Assembly: GCF_001278705.1 (NCBI RefSeq)
Contig: NZ_CP012600.1
Span: forward strand, 868,190 to 932,189
Source: Bacillus gobiensis
GTDB lineage: Bacteria > Bacillota > Bacilli > Bacillales > Bacillaceae
Length of the DNA: 64,000 bases
Direction: 5' to 3'
Both the position numbers and the translations under genes were made by a program. The notes beneath the pieces are model-generated. The model worked only from the letters and a program-made list of their open reading frames with translations, searched no databases and was not told the DNA's origin. Below are positions 52,768 through 63,000 of this stretch, piece by piece (position 1 is the first letter of the stretch; each line of letters opens with the position of its first letter).

Positions 52768-54606
52768 GTGAAACTTCGAAAAGATCTTCGCAATATCGCT
52801 ATTATTGCTCACGTTGACCATGGGAAAACGACTCTGGTTGACCAGCTTTTGCATCAGGCAGGTACGTTCAGAGCGAATGAACAAGTTGCCGAACGTGCAA
52901 TGGATTCCAATGACTTGGAACGTGAGCGCGGAATCACTATATTAGCGAAAAACACTGCGATTAATTATAAAGATACCCGTATTAATATTTTGGATACTCC
53001 AGGTCACGCGGACTTTGGAGGAGAAGTCGAACGGATCATGAAAATGGTGGATGGCGTCCTTTTAGTCGTGGATGCCTATGAAGGCTGTATGCCGCAAACC
53101 AGGTTTGTTCTTAAAAAAGCTCTTGAACAAAAATTAAATCCAATCGTAGTAGTCAATAAAATTGACCGTGACTTTGCAAGGCCCGAAGAAGTTGTCGATG
53201 AAGTCATCGATCTCTTTATTGAGCTGGATGCGACAGAAGAGCAGCTTGAATTTCCTGTCGTTTATGCTTCTGCTATAAACGGAACAGCAAGCACAGATCC
53301 GAAGCAGCAGGATGAAAACATGGAGTCATTATTTGAATCTATTGTTGAAAACATTCCTTGTCCGATCGACAATCAGGAAGAACCGCTGCAATTTCAAGTT
53401 GCATTGCTTGATTACAACGATTATGTCGGCCGAATCGGTATCGGACGTGTTTTTAGAGGGACGATGAAAGTCGGCCAGCAGGTTGCTTTAATGAAGCTTG
53501 ACGGAACAGCCAAGCCATTTCGCGTGACTAAAATTTTTGGCTTCCAAGGCTTAAAGCGAGTAGAGATTGAAGAAGCAAAAGCAGGCGATTTAGTCGCGGT
53601 ATCCGGTATGGAGGATATTAACGTAGGTGAAACGGTCTGCCCGATAGAGCATCAGGAGGCATTGCCGATTTTGCGGATTGACGAGCCTACGCTTCAAATG
53701 ACATTCCTCGTGAATAACAGCCCGTTTGCAGGACGGGAAGGAAAATATGTTACGTCAAGAAAAATCGAAGAACGCCTGAATCAGCAGCTTCAGACAGATG
53801 TCAGCTTAAGAGTAGATCCGACATCTTCTCCAGATGCATGGATCGTTTCCGGAAGAGGAGAATTGCATTTATCGATCCTTATTGAAAACATGAGGCGAGA
53901 AGGTTATGAGCTTCAAGTTTCTAAGCCTGAGGTTATTGTTAAAGAAATTGATGGTGTTCGCTCGGAACCGGTGGAACGTGTACAAATTGATGTTCCTGAA
54001 GATTATACCGGTGCTGTTATGGAATCAATCGGGGCAAGAAAAGGCGAAATGAGTGATATGATTAATAACGGAAACGGCCAGGTTCGCCTTATTTTCCTCG
54101 TGCCATCCCGTGGTTTAATTGGATATTCAACGGAATTTTTATCGCTCACAAGAGGGTACGGCATACTGAACCATACGTTTGACAGCTACCAGCCGATGCA
54201 ATCAGGCCAAGTCGGCGGACGCAGACAGGGCGTTTTGGTCAGTATGGAACACGGCAAAGCATCTGCCTATGCGATCCAAGGGATTGAAGATCGCGGAACA
54301 ATTTTTGTGGAGCCCACAACAGAAGTATACGAAGGCATGATAGTCGGTGAACACAATCGTGAAAATGATTTAGTCGTAAACGTAACGAAAGTTAAACAAC
54401 AGACGAATATTCGTTCCGCAACGAAAGAGCAAACCACCGGAATGAAAAAACCGAGAATTATGTCGCTTGAAGAGTCTTTGGAGTATTTAAATGACGATGA
54501 ATATTGTGAAGTCACTCCGGAATCCATTCGGTTAAGGAAAAAAATTCTCGGGAAAAATGAGCGGGAAAAAGCAGCTAAAAAGAAAAAGCTCGCAGAAAAG
54601 TCCTAA
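52768..54606 (+). CDS. typA: TypA/BipA, ribosome-binding translational GTPase
   Basis: 612 residues (B. subtilis YlaG same length). G1 AHVDHGKTT (about 13-21), G3 DTPGHADF (about 75-82) and G4 NKID (about 130) show an intact GTPase, followed by EF-G-like domains II, III and V and the BipA-specific C-terminal domain. It binds 70S ribosomes and assists large-subunit assembly, especially in cold or stress. GTG start with TAGGAGATG upstream. ylaH follows 126 nt downstream without a terminator between. Confidence 0.96.
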   Translation: MKLRKDLRNIAIIAHVDHGKTTLVDQLLHQAGTFRANEQVAERAMDSNDLERERGITILAKNTAINYKDTRINILDTPGHADFGGEVERIMKMVDGVLLVVDAYEGCMPQTRFVLKKALEQKLNPIVVVNKIDRDFARPEEVVDEVIDLFIELDATEEQLEFPVVYASAINGTASTDPKQQDENMESLFESIVENIPCPIDNQEEPLQFQVALLDYNDYVGRIGIGRVFRGTMKVGQQVALMKLDGTAKPFRVTKIFGFQGLKRVEIEEAKAGDLVAVSGMEDINVGETVCPIEHQEALPILRIDEPTLQMTFLVNNSPFAGREGKYVTSRKIEERLNQQLQTDVSLRVDPTSSPDAWIVSGRGELHLSILIENMRREGYELQVSKPEVIVKEIDGVRSEPVERVQIDVPEDYTGAVMESIGARKGEMSDMINNGNGQVRLIFLVPSRGLIGYSTEFLSLTRGYGILNHTFDSYQPMQSGQVGGRRQGVLVSMEHGKASAYAIQGIEDRGTIFVEPTTEVYEGMIVGEHNRENDLVVNVTKVKQQTNIRSATKEQTTGMKKPRIMSLEESLEYLNDDEYCEVTPESIRLRKKILGKNEREKAAKKKKLAEKS

Positions 54607-54732
54607 GGTTGCAATGAACTAAGTTATCAGCATCTAACAACTTTTTTGGAATTGGAAGCTGTGAAGAAGGTCTTATTGCTTTACAACGGGTTAAATAAGT
54701 AAAAAGAGTTCCTAATTAGGGGAGGGGATCTT

Positions 54733-55047
54733 TTGCCGAATGAAGTAAGTGACCGATTATCTTTTTTCGCATCGCTTTATCAAGTGGATCAATTTCCGGA
54801 AACAGGCATGTGGTTATTGTATGTGACAATACTTGCATTGTCCGTCGTGGTATATAAGCTTGGCTTTGCAAAAAAGCTCCCGTTATTACAATCGGTTGTA
54901 ATCTACACCTTTTTGGCAGGAGGCTGTACGGTCCTTACTTTTTTCGGCATCTTCCTTCCGGTTGGTGAAGGCTTAGTTGTTGCAGCGGGAATTTTAATTA
55001 TCTATAAAGTCCGCTTGCGCCGCGCCCAAAAGGAGCAAGCATCTTAA
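54733..55047 (+). CDS. ylaH: YlaH-like membrane protein
   Basis: 104 residues (B. subtilis 105). Three hydrophobic segments (about 24-42, 50-68, 70-90) and a basic C-terminus [14 protein letters not shown] start with GGGGAGGGGA upstream. The short leader suggests readthrough from typA. Function unknown. Confidence 0.83.
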   Translation: MPNEVSDRLSFFASLYQVDQFPETGMWLLYVTILALSVVVYKLGFAKKLPLLQSVVIYTFLAGGCTVLTFFGIFLPVGEGLVVAAGILIIYKVRLRRAQKEQAS

Positions 55048-55084
55048 AAAGCCGTATGCGTATTTTTACGCGTACGGCTTTTTC
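55046..55084. terminator. Bidirectional terminator between ylaH and ylaI
   Basis: AAAAAGCCGTA-GCGTA/TACGC-TACGGCTTTTT, nearly perfect, with a 3-nt loop. Confidence 0.93.
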
Positions 55085-55093
55085 TTTTCTCAG

Positions 55094-55294
55094 CTATAAC
55101 TGCCCTTTTTCTTCTCTGTCCTTATAAAGTGAGAAGCGGCCGGTGCTCAAACGTTCTTTCGTTTTATTTGTAATTCTGTCATGGCAATCCTGACATAAAT
55201 ATGTATGAATGGGCCGGTTGCGAAGGCGTTTGGCTACAGGGGATTCATCATTTATCAGTTCATTTTTATCACACAATGAACATTTGACTCTCAT
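55094..55294 (-). CDS. ylaI: YlaI, small zinc-ribbon protein
   Basis: 66 residues (B. subtilis about 70) with two CxxC pairs (CSLC at 5-8 and CQDC at 34-37), a zinc ribbon that may bind nucleic acid or protein. ATG with AGAGGTGAG upstream. Function unknown. Confidence 0.85.
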   Translation of the reverse strand: MRVKCSLCDKNELINDESPVAKRLRNRPIHTYLCQDCHDRITNKTKERLSTGRFSLYKDREEKGQL

Positions 55295-55385
55295 TAACTC
55301 ACCTCTTTAGAAGAAGGTATTTCTCTTTAAAATTATATCATGTTTTGCCAAGTAATTCATTGATGGGCAAGCTACTGCACATGAA

Positions 55386-55412
55386 AAAAAGCTTATTTCC
55401 CCAATAAGCTTT
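55386..55412 (-). terminator. Terminator of ylaJ
   Basis: AAAGCTTATT/AATAAGCTTT with a 5-nt loop, followed on the minus strand by a seven-T run. Confidence 0.88.
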
Positions 55413-55422
55413 ATAAATTTCA

Positions 55423-56028
55423 TTAATTATTTTTCGCTTTATTAGATTGATCGTTTTGTTCTTTATCAAGCTCTTGTTCTTGTTTGTTGTTCAGCTGATC
55501 GTTATTATCTTTTGTCGGTTCCTCTTCTTGATTGTCTATCATATCATTCGGCACTTCAGGAAGGACCCTGCCGACAATTGCCGCAAGCTCGTCCATAATT
55601 CCACTGACGGGACGGCCGGCTTGAATGTCTCTTGACATTTCCCGCAGCCTGGCGACCGTGTCTGGATCAGCAACAACCACTGCATTTGCTCCGTAGCGAT
55701 CGTCCTTTAAACCTTGAGCTACAGTATATTTTACTGACTCGGCTTCGCTTCTTTCCAAATCATCCTTAACGTCAATTCCGACTACAGCATATGGCCCAAG
55801 CACAACAGCTGTTGCGTCTTTTACATCAGGCATGCTTTCTGTCACTTCTACAAGATGCTGCGCAATTGCCGCCCCGTTTTTACGGTCAGGCTGATCCGGA
55901 GAAGAATTTTCTACTTTGATGGGTTTTGAATCATCATCGCGGATCGATTCGTTTTCAACATTTGGCTGATAGCCGCAGGATGTCAGACAAAACAACGCGG
56001 AAAGTAAAAAATATAGTGAAAAACGCAT
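55423..56028 (-). CDS. ylaJ: YlaJ, YhcN/YlaJ-family sporulation lipoprotein
   Basis: 201 residues. Lipoprotein signal with lipobox LTSC (Cys18), then a conserved YhcN/YlaJ domain (about 50-160; VAEVTE-type VTESMPDVKDATAVVLGPYAVVGIDV) and a disordered Asn/Gln/Lys/Glu tail. Family members sit in the inner membrane of spores and help germination. ATG with AGGAGG upstream. The long low-complexity tail (about 160-201) is the only oddity. Confidence 0.87.
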   Translation of the reverse strand: MRFSLYFLLSALFCLTSCGYQPNVENESIRDDDSKPIKVENSSPDQPDRKNGAAIAQHLVEVTESMPDVKDATAVVLGPYAVVGIDVKDDLERSEAESVKYTVAQGLKDDRYGANAVVVADPDTVARLREMSRDIQAGRPVSGIMDELAAIVGRVLPEVPNDMIDNQEEEPTKDNNDQLNNKQEQELDKEQNDQSNKAKNN

Positions 56029-56183
56029 GATATTATTTGCCTCCTTAAATTCCTTTCGTTATATTATTGTTGAGTTAACCTTCTATCTTTATTCAGGAAA
56101 ACATATATTTTAGCATGGTTAATTCGCTTTTTAAGTTATGAGTGCCAGTATGAACCAGTCTATTGGAGCAGGAGGGAACAGAC

Positions 56184-57512
56184 CTGAGTAAAATTTATGT
56201 GTTAGATACAAATGTGCTTTTGCAGGATCCAAATTCGATCTTTTCTTTTGAAGAAAATGAAGTAGTCATTCCAGCTGTTGTTCTAGAAGAAGTAGATTCG
56301 AAAAAGCGGTACATGGACGAAATTGGGAGGAATGCAAGACAAGTATCTAAAATGATCGACAATCTCAGATTGAATGGCAAACTTCATGAAGGAGTGCCCT
56401 TGGATAACAAGGGAACATTGAGAATCGAATTAAATCATCGGTCATTTCATCAGCTTCAAGCAATATTTGTTGAAAAAACAAACGACAATCGAATTCTGGC
56501 GGTTGCTAAAAATTTAAGCCTGGAAGAACAGACAAAGAAAGAAGGGCGCCCCGTTATTCTCGTCAGCAAGGATGTGCTTGTGAGAGTTAAGGCTGACGCT
56601 ATTGGATTAATTGCTGAGGATTTCTTAAATGATCGTGTGGTAGATAATGATGAATTATATAAAGGATTTTCAGATTTTTACATAAACCCCGAACAATTAA
56701 ACGTATTTTATGAAAAAAACGAGCTCCCGCTGAAAGAAATAAACAGCCCGCAATTATTTCCAAACCAATTTGTAATAATGAAGGACTCGCTTGGAAGTTC
56801 GGCATCCGCTGTGGGCATTGTAGATAAGGATGTAAATTCAATCAAGCGGCTCGTTTTTGACGGTGAGCATGTGTGGGGGATTAAACCAAGAAATGTGCAG
56901 CAAAAAATGGCGTTGGAACTTCTGCTTCGAAAGGATTTGCCGTTAGTTACGCTTATAGGGAAGGCAGGAACCGGGAAAACCCTGCTTGCTCTAGCTGCAG
57001 GACTGCTTCAAACAGAGGATCTTGGCCAGTTTAAGAAACTTCTTGTTGCCAGGCCGATTGTTCCTGTCGGCAAGGATATCGGTTATTTGCCGGGAGAAAA
57101 AGAAGAAAAGCTTAGACCTTGGATTCAGCCAATATTCGATAATCTTGAATATTTGTTTAACACTAAGAAACCAGGTGAACTTGATGCGATTCTGGCCGGA
57201 ATGGGGTCGATACAGGTAGAAGCGCTTACCTATATCAGGGGCAGAAGCATCCCTGATCAAATGATTATCATTGATGAAGCGCAAAACCTGACAAAACATG
57301 AAGTGAAAACGATTTTGACTAGAGTCGGAGAAGGAAGCAAAATTGTTTTAATGGGAGATCCTGACCAAATTGACCATCCGTACCTCGATGCTCAAAATAA
57401 TGGGTTAACCTATGTGGTTGAGAAGTTTAAAGACCAAAAAATATCAGGAAATGTGAAATTGATAAAAGGAGAGAGATCTGGCCTTGCCCGATTGGCAGCC
57501 GATTTGCTCTGA
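56184..57512 (+). CDS. ylaK: YlaK, PIN-PhoH family ATPase/ribonuclease
   Basis: 442 residues, the B. subtilis length if translation begins at the CTG at 56184, 7 nt after GGAGGG. TTG at 56163 (449 residues) has no ribosome site. N-terminal PIN nuclease domain (1-140, YVLDTNVLLQDPNS with the first catalytic Asp) and a C-terminal PhoH helicase/ATPase domain (about 235-440, Walker A GKAGTGKTLLAL, Walker B IIIDEAQNLT). Such fusions are RNA-targeting. CTG initiation would be very unusual and needs proof. Confidence 0.88.
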   Translation: MSKIYVLDTNVLLQDPNSIFSFEENEVVIPAVVLEEVDSKKRYMDEIGRNARQVSKMIDNLRLNGKLHEGVPLDNKGTLRIELNHRSFHQLQAIFVEKTNDNRILAVAKNLSLEEQTKKEGRPVILVSKDVLVRVKADAIGLIAEDFLNDRVVDNDELYKGFSDFYINPEQLNVFYEKNELPLKEINSPQLFPNQFVIMKDSLGSSASAVGIVDKDVNSIKRLVFDGEHVWGIKPRNVQQKMALELLLRKDLPLVTLIGKAGTGKTLLALAAGLLQTEDLGQFKKLLVARPIVPVGKDIGYLPGEKEEKLRPWIQPIFDNLEYLFNTKKPGELDAILAGMGSIQVEALTYIRGRSIPDQMIIIDEAQNLTKHEVKTILTRVGEGSKIVLMGDPDQIDHPYLDAQNNGLTYVVEKFKDQKISGNVKLIKGERSGLARLAADLL

Positions 57513-57519
57513 TATATTG

Positions 57520-57557
57520 GAAAACCGGCTGCATTATTTTTTGCGGCCGGTTTTTGA
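57520..57557. terminator. Bidirectional terminator between ylaK and ylaL
   Basis: AAAACCGGCTGCA/TGCGGCCGGTTTT (one G-U pair) with a 7-9 nt loop and T-runs both ways. Confidence 0.9.
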
Positions 57558-57559
57558 CT

Positions 57560-58030
57560 TTAAATGATAACGATTTCAGTAACGTTTGTAATTGGTTCTA
57601 TCCCATCTGCAGAATAAACATGAATCGGTCCGCCTTTTCTAAGCGGTTTTCCGTTTTTGCAAAAGCAAAAGAGAAGCTTTCCCGCCTCTTCAAGCGAAAA
57701 CGAATGTTTGCCGTCCACTGAATGAAAAATACACGTGGTCGCTGTAGGATTTGGCTCCGCATTGTTTAAAAAGGGTTCAAAATAAATCGCGAATGTTCCT
57801 TCCAGCATTTTTTGTTTTTTATATTTTTTTTCACTCTGAAGTGTAGGAGGCAAAATGTTTCCTTCGCGAATCTGTCTTTCCTGATCAATTGCCTCAATCT
57901 CAGAGTCTATTGCCGGTTTTTTAGTGACGAGATCCTGGTTGAATAAAAACTTGCGATCATCAAAGATCCAAACCCCTGGATCTAATGTAATCGCATACTT
58001 AATATTTCCCTTCATACTGATAACACTCAA
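57560..58030 (-). CDS. ylaL: YlaL, conserved protein of unknown function
   Basis: 156 residues (B. subtilis YlaL about 158), beginning SVISMKGNIKYAITLDPGVWIFDDRKF. Beta-rich with no known catalytic motif. TTG at 58030 with GGGGAG 7 nt upstream is preferred; a longer frame to 58117 lacks a ribosome site. It is convergent with ylaK. The glutaminase gene ylaM expected next is absent. Confidence 0.78.
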   Translation of the reverse strand: MSVISMKGNIKYAITLDPGVWIFDDRKFLFNQDLVTKKPAIDSEIEAIDQERQIREGNILPPTLQSEKKYKKQKMLEGTFAIYFEPFLNNAEPNPTATTCIFHSVDGKHSFSLEEAGKLLFCFCKNGKPLRKGGPIHVYSADGIEPITNVTEIVII

Positions 58031-58232
58031 GTAAACACTCCCCTTCTCACGTAAAATTATAATATCGATTCGGAAGATTGTCACATTGTCAGCCTGGATA
58101 ATTCGTTTCTTTTTCAATAGAAATCAATCTCTGATAGGTTTCCTGAGCCACAAAAAATCTTGCAATTTTACGAGATAACCCTTATCATAAGGAGAAGGAT
58201 AAAGGTAATCGTTCGGGAACGGAGGGATCAAT

Positions 58233-58520
58233 TTGGTGTCGGAAATATTGGTTAATCATCAAGAAAAGGCACTTGCTCTGTTAAAGATTGATGCTGATAA
58301 AATATTAAAACTCATTCAAGTACAAATGGACAACTTAACAATGCCTCAGTGTCCTCTTTACGAAGAGGTTTTAGATACACAAATGTTTGGACTATCAAGA
58401 GAAATCGACTTTGCCGTCAGGCTCGGTCTTGTCGCTGAAGCTGAAGGAAAAGAGCTGCTTGGCAAACTGGAACGAGAGCTGTCAACATTGCACGAAGCAT
58501 TTGTAAAAAATAATGGGTAA
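58233..58520 (+). CDS. ylaN: YlaN, Fur-linked iron-sensing protein
   Basis: 95 residues, four-helix-type small protein (B. subtilis about 93). In B. subtilis and Staphylococcus, YlaN binds iron and Fur and relieves Fur repression. TTG at 58233 (6 nt from GGAGGG) or GTG at 58236 (9 nt) may initiate; both are in frame. It ends at a terminator before ftsW. Confidence 0.88.
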   Translation: MVSEILVNHQEKALALLKIDADKILKLIQVQMDNLTMPQCPLYEEVLDTQMFGLSREIDFAVRLGLVAEAEGKELLGKLERELSTLHEAFVKNNG

Positions 58521-58552
58521 ACTCAAACAAAAGTCATGTTTGGGTTTTTTTT
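58518..58552 (+). terminator. Terminator after ylaN
   Basis: AAACTCAAACA/TGTTTGGGTTT (one G-U pair) with a 7-nt loop and a nine-T tail. Confidence 0.88.
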
Positions 58553-58689
58553 TATTTCTGAACATTTTAATTTCATTAAAAATGTAGAGGATTCTTAGAG
58601 GAAATGAAGAAAGTGTAGTACAATAGGACGTATTGGCTACGATTAAAAAAATGTTTAGGTTCTACTTTTTCATAAGGATGAGGATTGCA

Positions 58690-59913
58690 ATGCTGAAAAA
58701 AATGTTTAAATCGTTTGATTATCCGTTAATATTTGCGATTATACTGCTGTGCGGTTTTGGGCTGATCATGGTATATAGCTCCAGTATGATATCGGCTGTG
58801 TCGCGTTTTAACTTTGAGAGTGATTTTTTCTTTAAACGTCAGGCAATATTTCTTGCCGCCGGTTTTTTCCTGTTTACAATTATGGCGATATTTCCTTACA
58901 AAGCGCTTGCTAATAAGGCATTTCAAAAGTTTTTGCTGCTTGGATCGATCATGTTTTTATTTCTTTTGTTCGTTTTCGGCCACACAGCCGGCGGGGCAAA
59001 AAGCTGGTTTCAATTGTTTGGTTTTCAAGTGCAGCCGGGAGAATTTGTTAAGCTCTCGCTCATTATTTACTTGTCTTACGTGTACAGCAAAAAACAGTCA
59101 TACATTGATCAGCTTGGTACAGGCATCGCCCCTCCGGCGATCGTAACAGTTGTGATTTGTACGCTTGTTGCGGTTCAACCCGATTTCGGTACAGCCGTAA
59201 TTATCGGCACGATCGCAATGTCTATGATCCTTTGCTCAGGATTAAGCGGTAAAGGTCTGTTTAAGCTTGTCATGCTTAGTGGACTTGTCATTCTTCTTAT
59301 TAGTCCGGTTATATTTTTTAACTTGGATAATATTTTAACCGGGTATCGGCTAAGCAGGATTGAAAGCTTTCAAAATCCGTTTCGCTATGCTGATTCGTCT
59401 GGACTTCAGGTCGTTAATTCCTATTTAGCGATTGGTTCTGGAGGATTGTTTGGTCTAGGTCTTGGAGAAAGTGTCCAAAAATATGGATTTCTTCCCGAAG
59501 CACATACAGACTTTATCATGGCAATCATTGCTGAGGAGCTTGGGATATTTGGCGTTCTATTTGTCATTTTTCTGCTTGCTTTTGTTGTTTTAAAAGGGTT
59601 TTATATCGCTAGAAAATGCCAGGATCCGTTTGGCAGCCTGCTCGCGATCGGAATTTCAAGCATGATCGCGATTCAATCTTTTATAAATCTGGGAGGAGTC
59701 TGCGGCCTGATTCCTGTTACCGGAGTCACGCTTCCCTTTATCAGCTACGGCGGCAGCTCGCTTTTGCTCCTTTTAATTAGTTCTGGTATTCTTGTTAATA
59801 TCAGTATGTTTACGCAATACTTTGAGAAGAATAAGAAAAAGGCACCGATTCATAAGGAAATGATTGAAAAAAAACAATCAAGAGATCGATTTCGATATGA
59901 AAATGCACAATAA
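58690..59913 (+). CDS. ftsW: FtsW, septal peptidoglycan glycosyltransferase
   Basis: 407 residues (B. subtilis 403), SEDS family with about 10 membrane segments, LPFISYGGSS near the C-terminus and the extracellular loop ENPFR-like FQNPFRYAD (about 250). It polymerises septal peptidoglycan with its PBP2B partner. ATG at 58690 has GAGG 7 nt upstream; a start at 58633 would add 19 residues without a site. RodA and SpoVE are the alternatives; position before pycA supports FtsW. Confidence 0.93.
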   Translation: MLKKMFKSFDYPLIFAIILLCGFGLIMVYSSSMISAVSRFNFESDFFFKRQAIFLAAGFFLFTIMAIFPYKALANKAFQKFLLLGSIMFLFLLFVFGHTAGGAKSWFQLFGFQVQPGEFVKLSLIIYLSYVYSKKQSYIDQLGTGIAPPAIVTVVICTLVAVQPDFGTAVIIGTIAMSMILCSGLSGKGLFKLVMLSGLVILLISPVIFFNLDNILTGYRLSRIESFQNPFRYADSSGLQVVNSYLAIGSGGLFGLGLGESVQKYGFLPEAHTDFIMAIIAEELGIFGVLFVIFLLAFVVLKGFYIARKCQDPFGSLLAIGISSMIAIQSFINLGGVCGLIPVTGVTLPFISYGGSSLLLLLISSGILVNISMFTQYFEKNKKKAPIHKEMIEKKQSRDRFRYENAQ

Positions 59914-59924
59914 TTATTTTTTTC

Positions 59925-59964
59925 GATCAAAAGTCCCTTATATGTCAAGGGACTTTTCTTGATC
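59925..59964 (+). terminator. Terminator after ftsW
   Basis: AAAAGTCCCTT/AAGGGACTTTT with a 7-nt loop, extended outward by GATCA. Confidence 0.88.
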
Positions 59965-60055
59965 AGAAAATCTGCCATAATATGTTGTGTACAGAAAATC
60001 GATCTTCATTTAGAATAAAGTACATATCGAAATTGCTTCGCAAGGGGAGATGAAA

Positions 60056-63000
60056 ATGTCACAACAAAAAATTAAAAAAGTATTAGTTGCAAACAGAGGC
60101 GAAATTGCCATCCGTGTATTTCGGGCTTGTACCGAGCTGAATATTCGGACAGTTGCCATTTATTCGAAAGAAGACTCCGGTTCTTATCATCGCTATAAGG
60201 CAGATGAGGCGTACCTGGTAGGTGAAGGAAAAAAACCGATCGATGCTTATCTTGATATAGAGGGAATTATCGAAATTGCCAAACGAAATCATGTCGATGC
60301 GATCCATCCTGGCTACGGTTTTTTATCTGAAAATGTCCAATTTGCTAGACGATGTGAGGAAGAGGGTATTAAATTTATTGGTCCTTCTTCAAGCCATTTG
60401 GATATGTTCGGTGATAAAGTAAAGGCCAGGACACAAGCTGAGAATGCCGGTATTCCTGTTATTCCAGGCAGCGACGGTCCTGTTGATTCAATTGATGATG
60501 TGTTGCAGTTTGCCGATTCACATGGTTATCCATTCATTATCAAAGCTTCCCTCGGAGGCGGCGGACGAGGTATGAGAATCGTCAGAACAAAAGAAGAGCT
60601 TGAAGAATCTTATGACAGAGCTAAATCCGAGGCAAAAGCCGCTTTTGGAAATGATGAGGTTTACGTAGAGAAGCTCATCGAAAATCCAAAGCATATTGAG
60701 GTTCAAGTCATCGGTGATGAAAAAGGTAACGTTGTCCATTTGTATGAACGTGACTGTTCTGTGCAGAGGCGGCACCAAAAAGTAATTGAGGTGGCTCCGA
60801 GTCTTTCGATTTCAGAAAATCTAAGAGATGAAATTTGCCAAGCAGCTGTGGACCTAGCGAAAAACGTAAATTATATCAATGCGGGTACTGTAGAGTTTTT
60901 AGTGTCAGGCGATAGCTTCTATTTCATTGAAGTGAATCCGCGAGTTCAAGTAGAGCATACAATTACAGAAATGATTACAGGTGTAGACATAGTGCAAACT
61001 CAAATTCTAGTGGCTGAAGGTTTAGAGTTGCATGGTAAGAGAATTGGCATTCCTGACCAAAGTAAAGTGTTTACTCATGGATACGCGATTCAATCAAGGG
61101 TAACAACAGAAGATCCGCTGAATGGGTTTATGCCGGATACAGGCAAAATTATGGCCTATCGATCCGGAGGAGGATTTGGAGTCCGGCTTGATACAGGAAA
61201 CAGTTTTCAAGGAGCGGTTATTACACCGTACTATGATTCACTACTTGTAAAAGTATCCACGTGGGCACTGACCTTTGAACAAGCAGCGCAGAAGATGGTA
61301 CGTAACTTAAAAGAGTTTCGTATCAGGGGAATCAAAACAAATATCCCGTTTCTTCAAAATGTTGTAAAACATGAAATGTTTTTGAGCGGACAATACGATA
61401 CATCATTTATTGACATGACTCCAGAATTATTCGAATTCCCTGTTCAAAAAGACCGTGGAACGAAAATGCTGAACTATATTGGTAATGTTACTGTCAATGG
61501 TTTTCCCGGCATAGGCAAAGCCAAAAAACCGATGTTTGAAAAGCCAAAATTGCAAAAAACTTTGCAAAATGGCCAAATCATTGATGGCACGAAGCAAATC
61601 CTTGATCGCGAAGGTGCGGAAGGGCTTGTGAAGTGGATTAAAGATCAGCCTTCCGTGCTTTTAACTGATACCACTTTTAGAGATGCTCATCAATCTCTAT
61701 TGGCTACCCGGGTAAGAACGAATGACCTGAAAAAAATTGCGGCACCGACAGCATCTGTGTGGCCAGAGCTTTTTAGTATGGAAATGTGGGGAGGAGCCAC
61801 ATTTGACGTTTCCTATCGGTTCTTAAAAGAAAATCCGTGGGATCGTTTAAGAGAATTACGCAAAGAAATTCCGAATACACTTTTCCAAATGCTTCTCAGG
61901 TCGTCTAACGCAGTTGGGTACAAAAACTACCCAGACAATGTGATTGAGCGCTTCGTATCTGAATCCGCACATGCAGGGATCGATGTATTCCGAATTTTTG
62001 ACAGCTTGAACTGGGTAAAAGGCATGACGCTTGCAATTGATGCGGTGCGCAATACCGGGAAAATTGCGGAAGCGGCAATCTGCTACACCGGAGACATAAT
62101 GGACCCTTCCAGGCCAAAATACAATTTGGATTATTACACGACATTAGCAAAAGAGCTTGAATCTGCAGGTGCTCATATTTTAGGAATCAAAGATATGGCA
62201 GGTCTCTTAAAGCCACAGGCTGCCTATGAGCTTGTGTCTGCCTTAAAACATACCGTCGATATCCCTGTGCATCTACATACGCACGATACGAGCGGAAATG
62301 GAGTTTTCACGTATTCTAAAGCGATTGAAGCGGGTGTTGATATCGTCGATGTCGCTGTCAGCTCAATGTCGGGTATGACTTCGCAGCCAAGTGCGACTTC
62401 TCTTTATTATGCGTTGGAAGGGACGGATCGCAAGCCGGAAATGAATGTACATGGAGTAGAATCTCTTTCTCAATATTGGGAAGCGGTACGAGGCTATTAT
62501 CATGAGTTTGAAAGCGGCATGAATGCCCCGCACACTGAGGTCTATGAACATGAAATGCCTGGCGGCCAATACAGCAACCTTCAGCAGCAGGCAAAAGGAG
62601 TCGGCTTAGGTGACAAATGGAATGAAGTAAAAGCCATGTACAGAAAAGTGAACGACCTATTTGGTGACATCGTCAAGGTGACGCCATCATCAAAGGTAGT
62701 TGGAGATATGGCCCTCTACATGGTACAAAATAAATTAACAGAAGAAGATATATTCACTCGCGGAGAATCTTTGGACTTTCCAGACTCTGTCGTTGAATTG
62801 TTTCAAGGATATCTTGGCCAGCCGTATCAAGGCTTTCCGGAAAAACTGCAATCCATTATTCTAAAGGGTAAGAAGTCAATAACGGTTCGTCCAGGCGAAT
62901 TGATGGAAGATGTATCCTTTGATGAACTAAAACAAGAAATTCAAGAGAAACACGGAATCGAACCGTCAGAGCAGGATGTTATTGCTTATTCGCTTTATCC

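Noticed and set aside
57022-57299. Overlapping frames on both strands in ylaK
   Set aside because: Shadow frames within the conserved PhoH ATPase domain.
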